Shown in pieces: positions 1 to 8,053 of a DNA stretch of 64,000 nt (its first letter is position 1; each line of letters opens with the position of its first letter). Under the pieces are notes generated by a model. The model was given only the letters and a program-made list of their open reading frames with translations, made no database searches and was not told where the DNA came from. The DNA is from Nitrospira sp. (GTDB taxonomy: Bacteria > Nitrospirota > Nitrospiria > Nitrospirales > Nitrospiraceae), in the NCBI GenBank assembly GCA_030123625.1, contig CP126121.1, positions 1,342,179 through 1,406,178 of the forward strand. Direction: 5' to 3'. The position numbers and the translations under genes were made by a program.

Positions 1-483
1 TCCCTTGGCTCCGATCCGAATCGCTACCTGTCCGGAAGCCAAATTGATGATGGTCATGGGAATGAAAAACGGTGAAACACGCCCCGGCCCCCTGGTTTTG
101 AGCACCTCATGGTAGTGCTCGATCGATCCGAGCCCGCCGATCCCGGAGCCGATGTACACGCCGACCTTCGTGGCCTCTTCCGGCTTTATTTTCAGCCCGG
201 CATCATCCACCGCCAACTGAGCGGCACCCACGGCGTAGTGGATGAAGGCATCCATCTTCTTGATCTCTTTCTTTTCGATGAATTGAGCTGGATCAAAATC
301 CTTCACCTCGCCCGCAATTTGAGCGTCATATCCCGTCGGATCAAATTTGGTGATTCGGCCGATCCCGGACTCACCGGCGCAGATCGCTTTCCACGTCTTT
401 TCGACACCCGTCCCCAGCGGTGTCACCAGCCCAAGACCGGTGACCACAACGCGCCGAGTTATTTGATCAGACATTCCTGTCAT
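1..483 (-). CDS. fabF: Beta-ketoacyl-ACP synthase II (partial, N-terminal part)
   Basis: The visible part reads from the start to about residue 160 and is cut by the window edge. It opens with the thiolase-fold signature RRVVVTGLGLVTPLG and continues through the GVYIGSGIGG region, as in FabF, the condensing enzyme that elongates acyl-ACP with malonyl-ACP. The active-site Cys and the two His lie beyond the window. Two ATG codons in frame are possible, at 483 (2 nt after the acpP stop, with AAGGA about 12 nt upstream) and at 474. I prefer 483 because its spacing to a Shine-Dalgarno sequence is better. It is the last visible gene of the fab operon, directly after acpP, which is the usual order. 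Confidence 0.93.
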   Translation of the reverse strand, partial: MTGMSDQITRRVVVTGLGLVTPLGTGVEKTWKAICAGESGIGRITKFDPTGYDAQIAGEVKDFDPAQFIEKKEIKKMDAFIHYAVGAAQLAVDDAGLKIKPEEATKVGVYIGSGIGGLGSIEHYHEVLKTRGPGRVSPFFIPMTIINLASGQVAIRIGAKG

Positions 484-485
484 GC

Positions 486-719
486 CTAGGACTTTTCCTT
501 GATGTAGTCCAACGCCTTGCCGACGGTCAGAATTTTCTCCGCATCCTCATCGGGAATTTCGATTGAAAACTCTTCCTCCAACGCCATGACCAGCTCGACG
601 GTATCGAGCGAATCAGCCCCCAGATCTTCGACAAAGGAGGCCTCCGGCGTCACTTCATCCTCCTCCACACCGAGTTGCTCAGCAATAATCTTCTTGACTC
701 GCTCTTCAACAGTTGCCAT
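486..719 (-). CDS. acpP: Acyl carrier protein
   Basis: This 77-residue acidic protein carries the phosphopantetheine attachment motif [10 protein letters not shown], with Ser at about residue 37. It is the carrier of growing acyl chains in type II fatty-acid synthesis. Length, acidity and helix pattern are standard for AcpP. It lies between fabG and fabF, and the fabF start follows its stop by 2 nt, so the two are probably translationally coupled. Nothing unusual is seen. Confidence 0.98.
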   Translation of the reverse strand: MATVEERVKKIIAEQLGVEEDEVTPEASFVEDLGADSLDTVELVMALEEEFSIEIPDEDAEKILTVGKALDYIKEKS

Positions 720-808
720 CGCTATGACTACCTCCTTCCCCGGTATGACACCCGCTGCACCGCCACATGGGGATCTGTGACAGCCGTATGTCTACATCAT
801 TCGACGCT

Positions 809-1552
809 TTATACCATCAACATCCCCCCGTTCACGTGCAAGACATGACCGGTGATGTAGGCCGCATCCTCGGACACCAGAAACCGAACGGCCGCCGCGA
901 CATCCGCCGGCATACCCAACCGCCCCAATGGGATTTGTTTCAGCAACGTTTCTTTCACATCAGCCGGTAACCCATGGGTCATGGCCGTGTCGATGAAACC
1001 GGGCGCCACCGCATTCACCGTCACATTACGGCTGGCATATTCGCGTCCAACGGTTTTTGTAAAGCCGATGACGGCTGCCTTCGAGGCCGAGTAATTGGCC
1101 TGCCCCGCGTTCCCGATCACCCCCACGATCGAAGCGATGTTGACGATGCGACCATACCGTTGCTTGGTCATCGGCTGCAAGACCGCTTTCGTGCAGTTAA
1201 ACGTACCGTTCAGGTTGATCTGAAGCACCAGATTCCAATCTTCTTCCTTCATCCGCAACAACAAGCCGTCACGAGTGATGCCGGCATTGTTGACGAGGAT
1301 ATCCACTTTCCCCCAAGCCTTCAGGACTTGCTCGACCATCGCCTTGGTTTCATTGGCATCGGCGACGTTGACTTTGATGTTCAGAGACCTCCGTCCTAGC
1401 TTCTCGACGGAATCGACCGTTTCCACGGAGCGGCCGGGGTCGAGGTCAGCCACGGCAATGTCGGCCCCTGCTTGGGCAAGGCATTCGGCAATGGCCCGAC
1501 CGATGCCTTGCGCCGCACCGGTGACAATAGCTGTTCTTCCTTGTAATGACAT
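809..1552 (-). CDS. fabG: 3-oxoacyl-ACP reductase
   Basis: This is a 247-residue short-chain dehydrogenase with the NADP-binding motif TGAAQGIG near residue 12, NNAG near residue 88 and the catalytic triad Ser, Tyr-x3-Lys in the stretch YSASKAAVIGF. It reduces 3-ketoacyl-ACP to 3-hydroxyacyl-ACP. Short-chain dehydrogenases are diverse, but the position between fabD and acpP makes FabG the clear assignment. About 90 nt separate it from acpP, leaving room for an acpP-specific promoter, though none was firmly identified. Confidence 0.96.
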   Translation of the reverse strand: MSLQGRTAIVTGAAQGIGRAIAECLAQAGADIAVADLDPGRSVETVDSVEKLGRRSLNIKVNVADANETKAMVEQVLKAWGKVDILVNNAGITRDGLLLRMKEEDWNLVLQINLNGTFNCTKAVLQPMTKQRYGRIVNIASIVGVIGNAGQANYSASKAAVIGFTKTVGREYASRNVTVNAVAPGFIDTAMTHGLPADVKETLLKQIPLGRLGMPADVAAAVRFLVSEDAAYITGHVLHVNGGMLMV

Positions 1553-1626
1553 TTCAGACCTTTCGGACGATACGTTAACAGGCTGATAGGGAATTCGTCA
1601 TCTGGTTTTCCATGCGGACGGTCTGC

Positions 1627-2562
1627 TTAGCTGACCGCCTTGAGTGTCGCGTCCAACGATTTCGAATCGTTCACGTTCAACAGTTTCGCATCAGGAAGAA
1701 TTCGTCTGATTAATCCGGTCAATACGGTACCAGGGCCGATTTCCACAAACGTGGTCACTCCCATCTTTCCCATGGTCTGCACGGTATCCTCCCACAGGAC
1801 AGAAGAGGGCAGCTGGCGGACCAACGATGCTTGGATCTCATGGGCCCGGCTGATCGCTTTCGCCTCCGCATTATTCACCAAAGGGGCGCTGAGGTCCGAC
1901 CATCGAATCGTGGCCAAGTCCTTGGCCAATCGATCGGCTGCTTGCTGCATCAACGGAGTATGAACCGGCACACTGACCGGCAGTGGGATGGCCTTTTTAC
2001 AGCCTTGTGCTTTGGCCAGTTCAATCGCTCGCTCCACGGCCGCCTTTTCACCGGCAATAACTATCTGGCCCGGCGAATTGAAGTTCGCTGCCGCGACGAC
2101 GCCGACTGCCGACGCCATACGGCAAACACTCTTGACCACTTCGGCGGTTAAGCCCAGCAGGGCTGCAACGAGACCGGCTCCCGGAGCCACGGCTTCGGAC
2201 ATGTAGCGTCCGCGTTTCTGGACCAGACCGACGGCATCACGAAACGACACGCCGCCTGCCGCAACCAGCGCCGAATACTCACCCAAACTATGGCCCGCCA
2301 CCGCAACCGGCCTGATCCTGACCGGCTCAAACAGTTTCAACGCCGCCACACTGCTCACGAGCAAGGCCGGCTGGGTGAATTCGGTCAGGTTGAGTCGTTC
2401 AGCCGGTCCGGTGAAGCACAATTCGGCGACATCATAACCCAAGACCGAAGACGCCTCATCATAGACGGATTTCAATGAGGGGTGAGCGTCATAGAGCGCC
2501 TTTCCCATCCCGACCGACTGAGAACCCTGTCCAGGGAAAACGAGCCCGATTCCTAGAGTCAT
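1627..2562 (-). CDS. fabD: Malonyl-CoA:ACP transacylase
   Basis: The 311-residue protein has the N-terminal FPGQGSQ motif and the nucleophile motif GHSLGEYSAL, with Ser at about residue 92. Downstream it has the His of the VPVHTPLM segment and a conserved GPGTVLTGL. It loads malonyl groups from CoA onto ACP. It stands between fabH and fabG in the usual order. About 120 nt of non-coding sequence separates its start from the end of fabH and contains a short CCTTCC/GGAAGG inverted repeat near 2625-2645. Confidence 0.97.
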   Translation of the reverse strand: MTLGIGLVFPGQGSQSVGMGKALYDAHPSLKSVYDEASSVLGYDVAELCFTGPAERLNLTEFTQPALLVSSVAALKLFEPVRIRPVAVAGHSLGEYSALVAAGGVSFRDAVGLVQKRGRYMSEAVAPGAGLVAALLGLTAEVVKSVCRMASAVGVVAAANFNSPGQIVIAGEKAAVERAIELAKAQGCKKAIPLPVSVPVHTPLMQQAADRLAKDLATIRWSDLSAPLVNNAEAKAISRAHEIQASLVRQLPSSVLWEDTVQTMGKMGVTTFVEIGPGTVLTGLIRRILPDAKLLNVNDSKSLDATLKAVS

Positions 2563-2684
2563 GGGGCGTTAGATATCTTCGAAATCCCGTGCAAAGTCAA
2601 CGGGAAAAGTTTTACAAGTCGTCCTTCCCATACTCTCAGGAAGGGCTCACGTCGAATGGTCCTGGATTACGACCTGGTCGTCCT

Positions 2685-3659
2685 CTACCATCGAATGACC
2701 GCAGATGCCCAGGTCAATCCCGCCCCAAACGCCCCGAGCATCACCAACGAGCCATCCTTGATGCGTCCTTCGCGAACCGCTTCATCCAGAGCAATCGGGA
2801 TAGACGCGGCAGAAGTGTTCCCGTAACGATCGAGGTTCAGGAGCACCTTTTCCCTCGGAAGGCCCAGCCGCTCTATCACCGCCTTCAGAATTCGTACATT
2901 GGCTTGGTGCGGCACATACAGGTCAAGATCCTCCACCCGGAGACCATTGGCCGAAAGAGTCGTACGAGCGATTTCTTCCAAGGTGCGTACGGCCACTTTG
3001 AATGTCTCGTTCCCTTTCATCTTGATGTACTGCAGACGCTCGGCGATCACTTTTTCGGATGGTGGAGTACGTGAGCCTCCTCCTGGCACCATGATCAATT
3101 CACAGAGCGTACCGTCGGAGCGAAGGTGAGTCGAAAGGATTCCTTGTTCTCCATCGCTTGCACTGACGACGACCGCGCCGGCCCCATCCCCGAACAGCAC
3201 GCAGGTGTTCCGGTCGGTCCAATCGGTAATGGCGGACATCACCTCTGATCCGATCACCAAGACATAACGCATCCCGTTTTTCACATAGGCATCCGCCACC
3301 GAGAGCGCATAGACAAACCCGCAGCAGGCGGCCGAAAGATCGCATGCGGCGGCTTTGGTGGCGCCGAGCTGATGCTGGACGAGACAGGCCGTTGCAGGGA
3401 GAGGATAATCACCCGTACAGGTGGCGACCAAAATCATGTCGAGATCGGTTGCCGCCAGACCGGCTGCAGTCAATGCCCGCTTTCCGGCCTGAACGGCGAG
3501 ATCCGAACAGGCTTCTCCTGTGGTTGCAATACGCCGTTCGCGGATGCCCGTTCGTTCTCGAATCCATTCATCGGAGGTGGCGACCATCCGTTCGAGATCC
3601 GCATTCGTCACGACGTTGGCAGGCGCGTAGGAGCCGGTTCCGGCAATACGAGCCTTCAT
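2685..3659 (-). CDS. fabH: 3-oxoacyl-ACP synthase III
   Basis: The 324-residue protein shows the KAS III pattern. The active-site Cys lies in the DLSAACCGFVYAL segment near residue 113, His in VPHQAN near residue 253 and Asn in YGNTSAAS near residue 283. It starts fatty-acid synthesis by condensing acetyl-CoA with malonyl-ACP. The start ATG overlaps the plsX stop in an ATGA arrangement, which indicates translational coupling. Adjacent Cys residues (CC) at the active site are common in this family. Confidence 0.97.
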   Translation of the reverse strand: MKARIAGTGSYAPANVVTNADLERMVATSDEWIRERTGIRERRIATTGEACSDLAVQAGKRALTAAGLAATDLDMILVATCTGDYPLPATACLVQHQLGATKAAACDLSAACCGFVYALSVADAYVKNGMRYVLVIGSEVMSAITDWTDRNTCVLFGDGAGAVVVSASDGEQGILSTHLRSDGTLCELIMVPGGGSRTPPSEKVIAERLQYIKMKGNETFKVAVRTLEEIARTTLSANGLRVEDLDLYVPHQANVRILKAVIERLGLPREKVLLNLDRYGNTSAASIPIALDEAVREGRIKDGSLVMLGAFGAGLTWASAVIRW

Positions 3660-4672
3660 GTCAGCTCCACCTGAGGACGGGAGCGACTCTCTTCAATATC
3701 CCGTTGAATCAGCTCTCGGACCCTTCCCTCTGCCATGCCCTTTGCTCGTCGAATCGCATTCTTGATGGCCTTGGCCGACGATCGGCCATGGCAGATCATT
3801 GTAATCCCATTGACTCCCAGCAGCGGGGCCCCGCCGAATTCGGCATAGTCGATTTTCCGCTTCAGATTCATGAGAGGCCCGGAGATCAAGGGATAGGCGA
3901 GTCGGCCAAGAAAGTGGCCCGAGATTTCCTTCAGCAACAGTCGCTTGATCATTTCGGCCACACCTTCTGAAATCTTCAAGGCGACGTTTCCGATAAACCC
4001 GTCACAGACGACGATATCGGCAATGCCGCTGTACACGTCACGTCCCTCGATATTCCCCACGAAATTCATCGAACTGCTTTTGAGCAGCTTAAACGCCTCT
4101 TTGGTGACTTCGTTGCCCTTGCCGTCTTCCTCCCCGATGCTCAGAAGACCGACACGGGGATTGGGCTTACGGAGCAGATGCTTCCCATACTCATTACCCA
4201 TCACGGCGAATTGTTCGAGATGCATGGCGGTACAGTCGACGTTGGCCCCCACATCGAGCATGATCGCTTCCCCGCTCAACGTCGGCAGGCTCGTGGCGAT
4301 CGCCGGCCGCTCGACTCCCTTCGTCAGTCCTAACACGAAGAATGACGCCACCATGCTCGCTCCCGTATTACCGGGGCTCACGACCGCGTCCGCATGGCCG
4401 TTCTTGACCAACTCTGTCGCAACCCAAATCGACGAGTCCCGTTTCTTTCGCGCGACAGCGGCAGGCGATTCATGCATTTCGACGACCTGGGACGCATGCC
4501 GAATGGTGAGGCGGGAATCGCGGCAGGACTGGCGCTCACATTCCTGTTTCAGGATGGTTTCGTCGCCGACGAGAATAACCTCGACATCTAATTCTTTCAC
4601 AGCCTGAAGAGCGCCCTCGACACAGGGTGCCGGGCCATGGTCGCCCCCCACCGCATCAAGTGCGATCTTCAT
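3656..4672 (-). CDS. plsX: Phosphate acyltransferase PlsX
   Basis: The protein begins with MKIALDAVGGDHGP, the typical PlsX N-terminus, and carries the family segments SPGNTGA and GLLSIGEE. PlsX makes acyl-phosphate from acyl-ACP for phosphatidic acid synthesis at the membrane. The frame stays open upstream to a TTG at 4765. I chose the ATG at 4672 because the extra 31 residues have no counterpart in the family. The 3' end overlaps fabH by 4 nt. The rpmF-plsX-fabH order is very common in bacteria. Confidence 0.95.
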   Translation of the reverse strand: MKIALDAVGGDHGPAPCVEGALQAVKELDVEVILVGDETILKQECERQSCRDSRLTIRHASQVVEMHESPAAVARKKRDSSIWVATELVKNGHADAVVSPGNTGASMVASFFVLGLTKGVERPAIATSLPTLSGEAIMLDVGANVDCTAMHLEQFAVMGNEYGKHLLRKPNPRVGLLSIGEEDGKGNEVTKEAFKLLKSSSMNFVGNIEGRDVYSGIADIVVCDGFIGNVALKISEGVAEMIKRLLLKEISGHFLGRLAYPLISGPLMNLKRKIDYAEFGGAPLLGVNGITMICHGRSSAKAIKNAIRRAKGMAEGRVRELIQRDIEESRSRPQVELT

Positions 4673-4787
4673 GGGAGATGGCGTACTCACGGATGGTGTT
4701 GGAATGACCGGCTGAACACGCGTCGCCCCTGGGCTCACGTCGAACGTGCTGGGAAACTCGCGCAATGGACCGACTTGTACAATCTAC

Positions 4788-4973
4788 TTACGCCTCTTCG
4801 ACTTGAATGACCGCCTTGCCCTTATAGGTGCCGCAGTTCAAACAGGTATAATGCGGCAGCTTCAGCTCATGGCACTGTGGGCACACGGCCATTCCCGGTG
4901 GGGTCATGCGCAGCTTTTGGGTACGGCGCTTATCGCGTCTCGCCCGTGAATGTTTATGTTTGGGATTCGGCAT
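4788..4973 (-). CDS. rpmF: 50S ribosomal protein L32
   Basis: This 61-residue basic protein starts with MPNPKHKHSRARRDKRR and has a four-Cys zinc site (CPQC and CLNC, 14 residues apart), as in the zinc-ribbon form of L32. It lies directly upstream of plsX and downstream of the yceD-type gene, the classical order. Confidence 0.98.
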   Translation of the reverse strand: MPNPKHKHSRARRDKRRTQKLRMTPPGMAVCPQCHELKLPHYTCLNCGTYKGKAVIQVEEA

Positions 4974-5008
4974 GATGACTCCTTCTTCCGCTTGATTCGG
5001 ACCACCGC

Positions 5009-5602
5009 TCAGCGCTCACGAGGGTCCATCAGCTTGTCTTTGATAGTGCGCAATACCTGAAACGGACTTCCCGTCGGTTCTTCGCCGCAACGACAGGGGC
5101 CTTCATTCCAATCTTTCCCGCAACGGGCGCACAATCCGCGGCATTCCTCGGAACAGAGCGGGTGCATGGGAGCAGCAAGAATCAATTGCTCCCGCAGCAT
5201 CGGCGCCAATTCCAGATGATCGCCCGTAAAATAGTAGAGATCGTCGTTCTGTTCTTCCGCTTCGCCTTCCGGCGGCGCTGCCGACTTCTTCTTCCGCGGA
5301 TCGTCTCGCCTTGCGACCGCATTCGGCGCTTTGACTTCCCGCTCATAGGCCACACGCAACGAAAACGCCAGCGAGTCGTCAAAATCTTTGAGGCACCGCA
5401 CGCATTGGCGGACCGCTGTTCCTTCCACGACTCCGGTCACATAGATGGTACGTTCAATCGCTCGAAGATCCAGCCCGACCGCCAAGGTTCCACGAATAGA
5501 CACGTCTCTATCCGTCAACCCCAACTCTTCTCCGGTCAGGTCTCCCGACACAGAAAGACCTTCCGCCGTGATGTCCGCGATTTTCGGTGTCAATACATCC
5601 AT
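5009..5602 (-). CDS. YceD/DUF177 family protein
   Basis: The protein belongs to the DUF177 (YceD) family by context and by its Cys-pair pattern: CVRCLKDF in the middle, then a Cys-rich C-terminal part with CSEEC, CARCGKDW and CRCGEE. YceD family members are encoded beside rpmF and have been linked to 23S rRNA maturation, but the function here is inferred only. A GTG at 5659 and an ATG at 5608 are in frame. The ATG at 5602 is preferred because GGAG lies 6 nt upstream. An Ala/Glu/Lys-rich low-complexity stretch in the middle is probably disordered. Confidence 0.85.
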   Translation of the reverse strand: MDVLTPKIADITAEGLSVSGDLTGEELGLTDRDVSIRGTLAVGLDLRAIERTIYVTGVVEGTAVRQCVRCLKDFDDSLAFSLRVAYEREVKAPNAVARRDDPRKKKSAAPPEGEAEEQNDDLYYFTGDHLELAPMLREQLILAAPMHPLCSEECRGLCARCGKDWNEGPCRCGEEPTGSPFQVLRTIKDKLMDPRER

Positions 5603-5664
5603 GGTCATCTCCGGCAGCGTGCCGCCGCCCCGCCTCGATGCGTCGAAATCGCCGATCACGTCCG

Positions 5665-5913
5665 TTATCGCTCCTCGGCAAAGCTGATGATGGCGATATG
5701 CCGAGCCCGCTTGACGGCCACCGTCAGTTCACGCTGATGGCGCATGCAATTCCCGGAGATACGGCGCGGGACGATCCTTCCCCGCTCCGTCAAGAAATTC
5801 CGAAGAAGCCCGGCGTCTTTAAAGTCGATCGGTGCCTTTTCCAGGCAAAATCTGCAGGGACGTCTTCGCTGGAATAACCGTCCCCCGCCACGTTCGTTGT
5901 CGCTTCGGTCCAT
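5665..5913 (-). CDS. rpsR: 30S ribosomal protein S18
   Basis: This 82-residue basic protein has the S18 core: [10 protein letters not shown], then [18 protein letters not shown] and [21 protein letters not shown]18 binds the platform of the 30S subunit with S6. The rpsF-ssb-rpsR order seen here is typical. The Cys residues suggest a zinc-binding variant, but this is not certain. Confidence 0.98.
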   Translation of the reverse strand: MDRSDNERGGGRLFQRRRPCRFCLEKAPIDFKDAGLLRNFLTERGRIVPRRISGNCMRHQRELTVAVKRARHIAIISFAEER

Positions 5914-5940
5914 GACTGCCTCCTCATCATACTCGTGCGA

Positions 5941-6339
5941 TTAACTTTCTTCACCCATATCATAGCCGGAGTCGTCGTGCATCGGAGGTTCCGCACCCGT
6001 CCCACCGTCTTGGCGCTTGGGCATGAACGTCACAGTCTGAGCGACCACTTCGTGTTTGCTCCGCTTTTGTCCATCCTCAGTTTCCCATCGGCGCTGCTGC
6101 AACCGACCTTCGATGATCGCCCCGTTGCCTTTACTAAGATACTGCCCGCAATGTTCCGCCTGTCTGCCGAACACGACGATATCGACGAAACAGACTTCTT
6201 CCTTCAGGTCTTCACCCTGTTTAAACCGCCGGCTCACCGCCAAGCCGAAACTCGCCACCGGTGTCCCGCTGGGAGTATACCGGAGCTCAGGGTTACGGGT
6301 GAGGTTCCCCATCAGTATGACTTTGTTAAACCCGGCCAC
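5941..6339 (-). CDS. ssb: Single-stranded DNA-binding protein, unusual C-terminus
   Basis: The OB-fold is clear, from MAGFNKVILMGNLTRNPELR through ASFGLAVSRRF to a strand near GAIIEGRLQQRRWE. It protects single-stranded DNA in replication and repair. Translation starts at a GTG (6339) that overlaps the end of rpsF by 14 nt. The protein is short (132 residues). Its tail ends SGYDMGEES and lacks the usual acidic tip ending in Pro-Phe that docks partner proteins. Either another SSB serves that role or partner binding differs here. Confidence 0.94.
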   Translation of the reverse strand: MAGFNKVILMGNLTRNPELRYTPSGTPVASFGLAVSRRFKQGEDLKEEVCFVDIVVFGRQAEHCGQYLSKGNGAIIEGRLQQRRWETEDGQKRSKHEVVAQTVTFMPKRQDGGTGAEPPMHDDSGYDMGEES

Positions 6340-6673
6340 CGTCCGACTCCTGTGTCGAGGCTTCCACCGGGCGCCGCTCCATCAAGGGCTTTTCGTGATG
6401 GACCGTCAAAAACTTGATGATGTTGTCTTCCAATCGATACGCCCGTTCGAGCTCACCGACGGTGTTGTTCGGCGCCTTAAAGTAGAAATAGGCGTAGGTC
6501 CCCTTGCGCTCGCGACGCACTTCGTAGGCCAGCTTTTTCTTCCCTAAATTCTCGGCTTTGATGAATTGGGCGCCAGTCTTATCGGCGACGTTTTTCATCT
6601 TGTCGATGAGCATCTTGGTCTCCTCATCGGAGACGGACGGACGAATAATGAACAGAGACTCGTAGAGCTCCAT
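6326..6673 (-). CDS. rpsF: 30S ribosomal protein S6
   Basis: The protein reads MELYESLFIIRPSVSDEET and includes the family segment RKGTYAYFYFKAP, as in S6. An upstream in-frame codon at 6784 exists, but the ATG at 6673 is preceded by a strong AGGAGG 8 nt upstream and gives the normal length of 115 residues. It is the first gene of the rpsF-ssb-rpsR operon, and a sigma70-like promoter is visible about 80 nt upstream. Confidence 0.97.
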   Translation of the reverse strand: MELYESLFIIRPSVSDEETKMLIDKMKNVADKTGAQFIKAENLGKKKLAYEVRRERKGTYAYFYFKAPNNTVGELERAYRLEDNIIKFLTVHHEKPLMERRPVEASTQESDGGRV

Positions 6674-6752
6674 GCAGCGATCCTCCTGGACAAAGGCCCC
6701 CGAACCAGTCGGGAGCGAGGTGTAGGTGCCTATTTGGCGTAGAGAACGGTGG

Positions 6753-6781
6753 ACGGTAGCACAGGTGGAAATGGCTGTCAA
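6753..6781 (-). promoter_or_regulatory. Putative sigma70 promoter of the rpsF operon
   Basis: On the minus strand a TTGACA box (6776-6781) is separated by 17 nt from TACCGT (6753-6758), which keeps the TAnnnT pattern. It lies about 80 nt upstream of the rpsF start. Recognised by eye only. Confidence 0.5.
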
Positions 6782-6828
6782 CAAAGCGGGGCTGACAAGG
6801 AGGACACTTACTTGGCTTTTCTACGTAC

Positions 6829-6857
6829 TTGACAGGGGCATCTTTCAATTGTAACCA
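6829..6857 (+). promoter_or_regulatory. Putative promoter of the imuB-dnaE2 cassette
   Basis: TTGACA lies at 6829-6834. Seventeen nt downstream is TAACCA (6852-6857), a weak -10 that falls inside the palindrome at 6851-6865. A perfect -35 with a weak -10 covered by an inverted repeat would suit a repressed promoter. This is an inference. Confidence 0.4.
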
Positions 6858-6865
6858 TTGGTTAC
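6851..6865. promoter_or_regulatory. Perfect spaced palindrome, candidate repressor operator
   Basis: The sequence is GTAACC-ATT-GGTTAC, a perfect 6-bp inverted repeat with a 3-bp centre, 12 nt upstream of the imuB-like ATG. It covers the putative -10 region. ImuB-DnaE2 cassettes are usually under SOS control, so a LexA-type or other repressor site is plausible, but the motif is not one of the LexA boxes I know. Confidence 0.45.
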
Positions 6866-6877
6866 TTTTAAAGTGAA

Positions 6878-8053
6878 ATGGATCGCCATATTGTCTGTCT
6901 GCAGATCCCCGCTTTTAGAATCGTGTTGGCCCGTGCCGCTGATAGCGCGCTGCGGAACCGACCGGTGGCGGTAGCACCATTGCATACGCCGCGCGCATTG
7001 ATCAGAGAAATTTCCACGGAAGCGTTTCACGAGGGCCTACAGCCGGGGATGCCGGTGGATCTCGCGCGGCTGATCTGCCCTAATCTGCGGATAATTTCTC
7101 CGGATTCATCACTCATGCAAGCCGCCCATCGCGAGCTGCAACACCGTATCTCATCTTTTGCATCGACTTGGGAATCAATCAGGCCCGGCTCGCTCTTCGT
7201 GGACCTCACCGGCACAACCCGCCTCTTCGGCCCTCCCATCGATACGGCGACCCGCATCAGCCGGGAATTGACCAACCAGCAGGGATGGCCGAGTACGATC
7301 GGATTGGCGAGAAACAAGCTGGTCTCGCAACTGGCGGCGACCACTCTCACGGAACCACTCCAAGTGCTGTCGATCCATTCCGGCTGTGAGCAACCGTTCC
7401 TCGCTCCATTGCCGACCATGTTGCTTCCCGGCCTTCACCGAGCCCACATCTCTCGGGTCTTACAACGGTTAGAGGATTTAAACCTCCTTACACTCGGCGC
7501 AATCGCTTCTGTGCCGTTGGCTTATCTACAGATCGCCATCGGCCCTCCGGCCGGTTTAGTGCACGACTGGGCCTTGGGGATCGACCCTTCCCCGGTACAC
7601 CCACCAACCGCACAGCCGATGATGGAAGGATCCATTTCCATCGATCCGGATGAAGTCGACGATCGGCTTTTGCTGGGACGGCTATACCAATTATTAGAGC
7701 AGCTTTGCACCACACTGCGGCAACAGCAACGGATGTGCCGGTCTGTCTCGCTGACTGTTCGTCATAGCGATCATGTCGAGCAGACCGCTTATGAGACGCT
7801 GCCTCACGGCACCTACTGGGAGGACGATCTTCAGCCTGTGCTGACCGACCTGTTTTACCGATGTTTCCGTCGACGGGTGCGCCTCACCAGGCTGGTGCTT
7901 CAGGTCAGTCGGCTGGAGCCACCCGCCCGGCAACTTTCGCTTTTCGACGGATCTGTCGTGCTTCCCCGCTCTCACCGCCTCTCGCTGGCTCTGGATCAAG
8001 TTCGCGCAAAATTCGGCGCACAAGCTCTGTCTTGGGGAAGGACATTACGATGA
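6878..8053 (+). CDS. imuB: ImuB-like, catalytically inactive Y-family polymerase homologue
   Basis: The 391-residue protein has the Y-family fold pattern: an N-terminal HIVCLQIPAFRIVLAR strand, the WESIRPGSLFVDLTGTTRLFG segment at about 98-117, and a thumb/little-finger C-terminus. The acidic residues that bind metal in active DinB are absent. The first Asp site is replaced in LQIPAF, and the Asp-Glu of the second motif is Arg-Pro at about 102-103. ImuB proteins are known to be such inactive adaptors that bring DnaE2 to the clamp. A beta-clamp motif QLSLF stands at 352-356. The stop overlaps the dnaE2 ATG (ATGA), so the two are coupled. No imuA or lexA gene is adjacent in this window. Confidence 0.85.
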   Translation: MDRHIVCLQIPAFRIVLARAADSALRNRPVAVAPLHTPRALIREISTEAFHEGLQPGMPVDLARLICPNLRIISPDSSLMQAAHRELQHRISSFASTWESIRPGSLFVDLTGTTRLFGPPIDTATRISRELTNQQGWPSTIGLARNKLVSQLAATTLTEPLQVLSIHSGCEQPFLAPLPTMLLPGLHRAHISRVLQRLEDLNLLTLGAIASVPLAYLQIAIGPPAGLVHDWALGIDPSPVHPPTAQPMMEGSISIDPDEVDDRLLLGRLYQLLEQLCTTLRQQQRMCRSVSLTVRHSDHVEQTAYETLPHGTYWEDDLQPVLTDLFYRCFRRRVRLTRLVLQVSRLEPPARQLSLFDGSVVLPRSHRLSLALDQVRAKFGAQALSWGRTLR

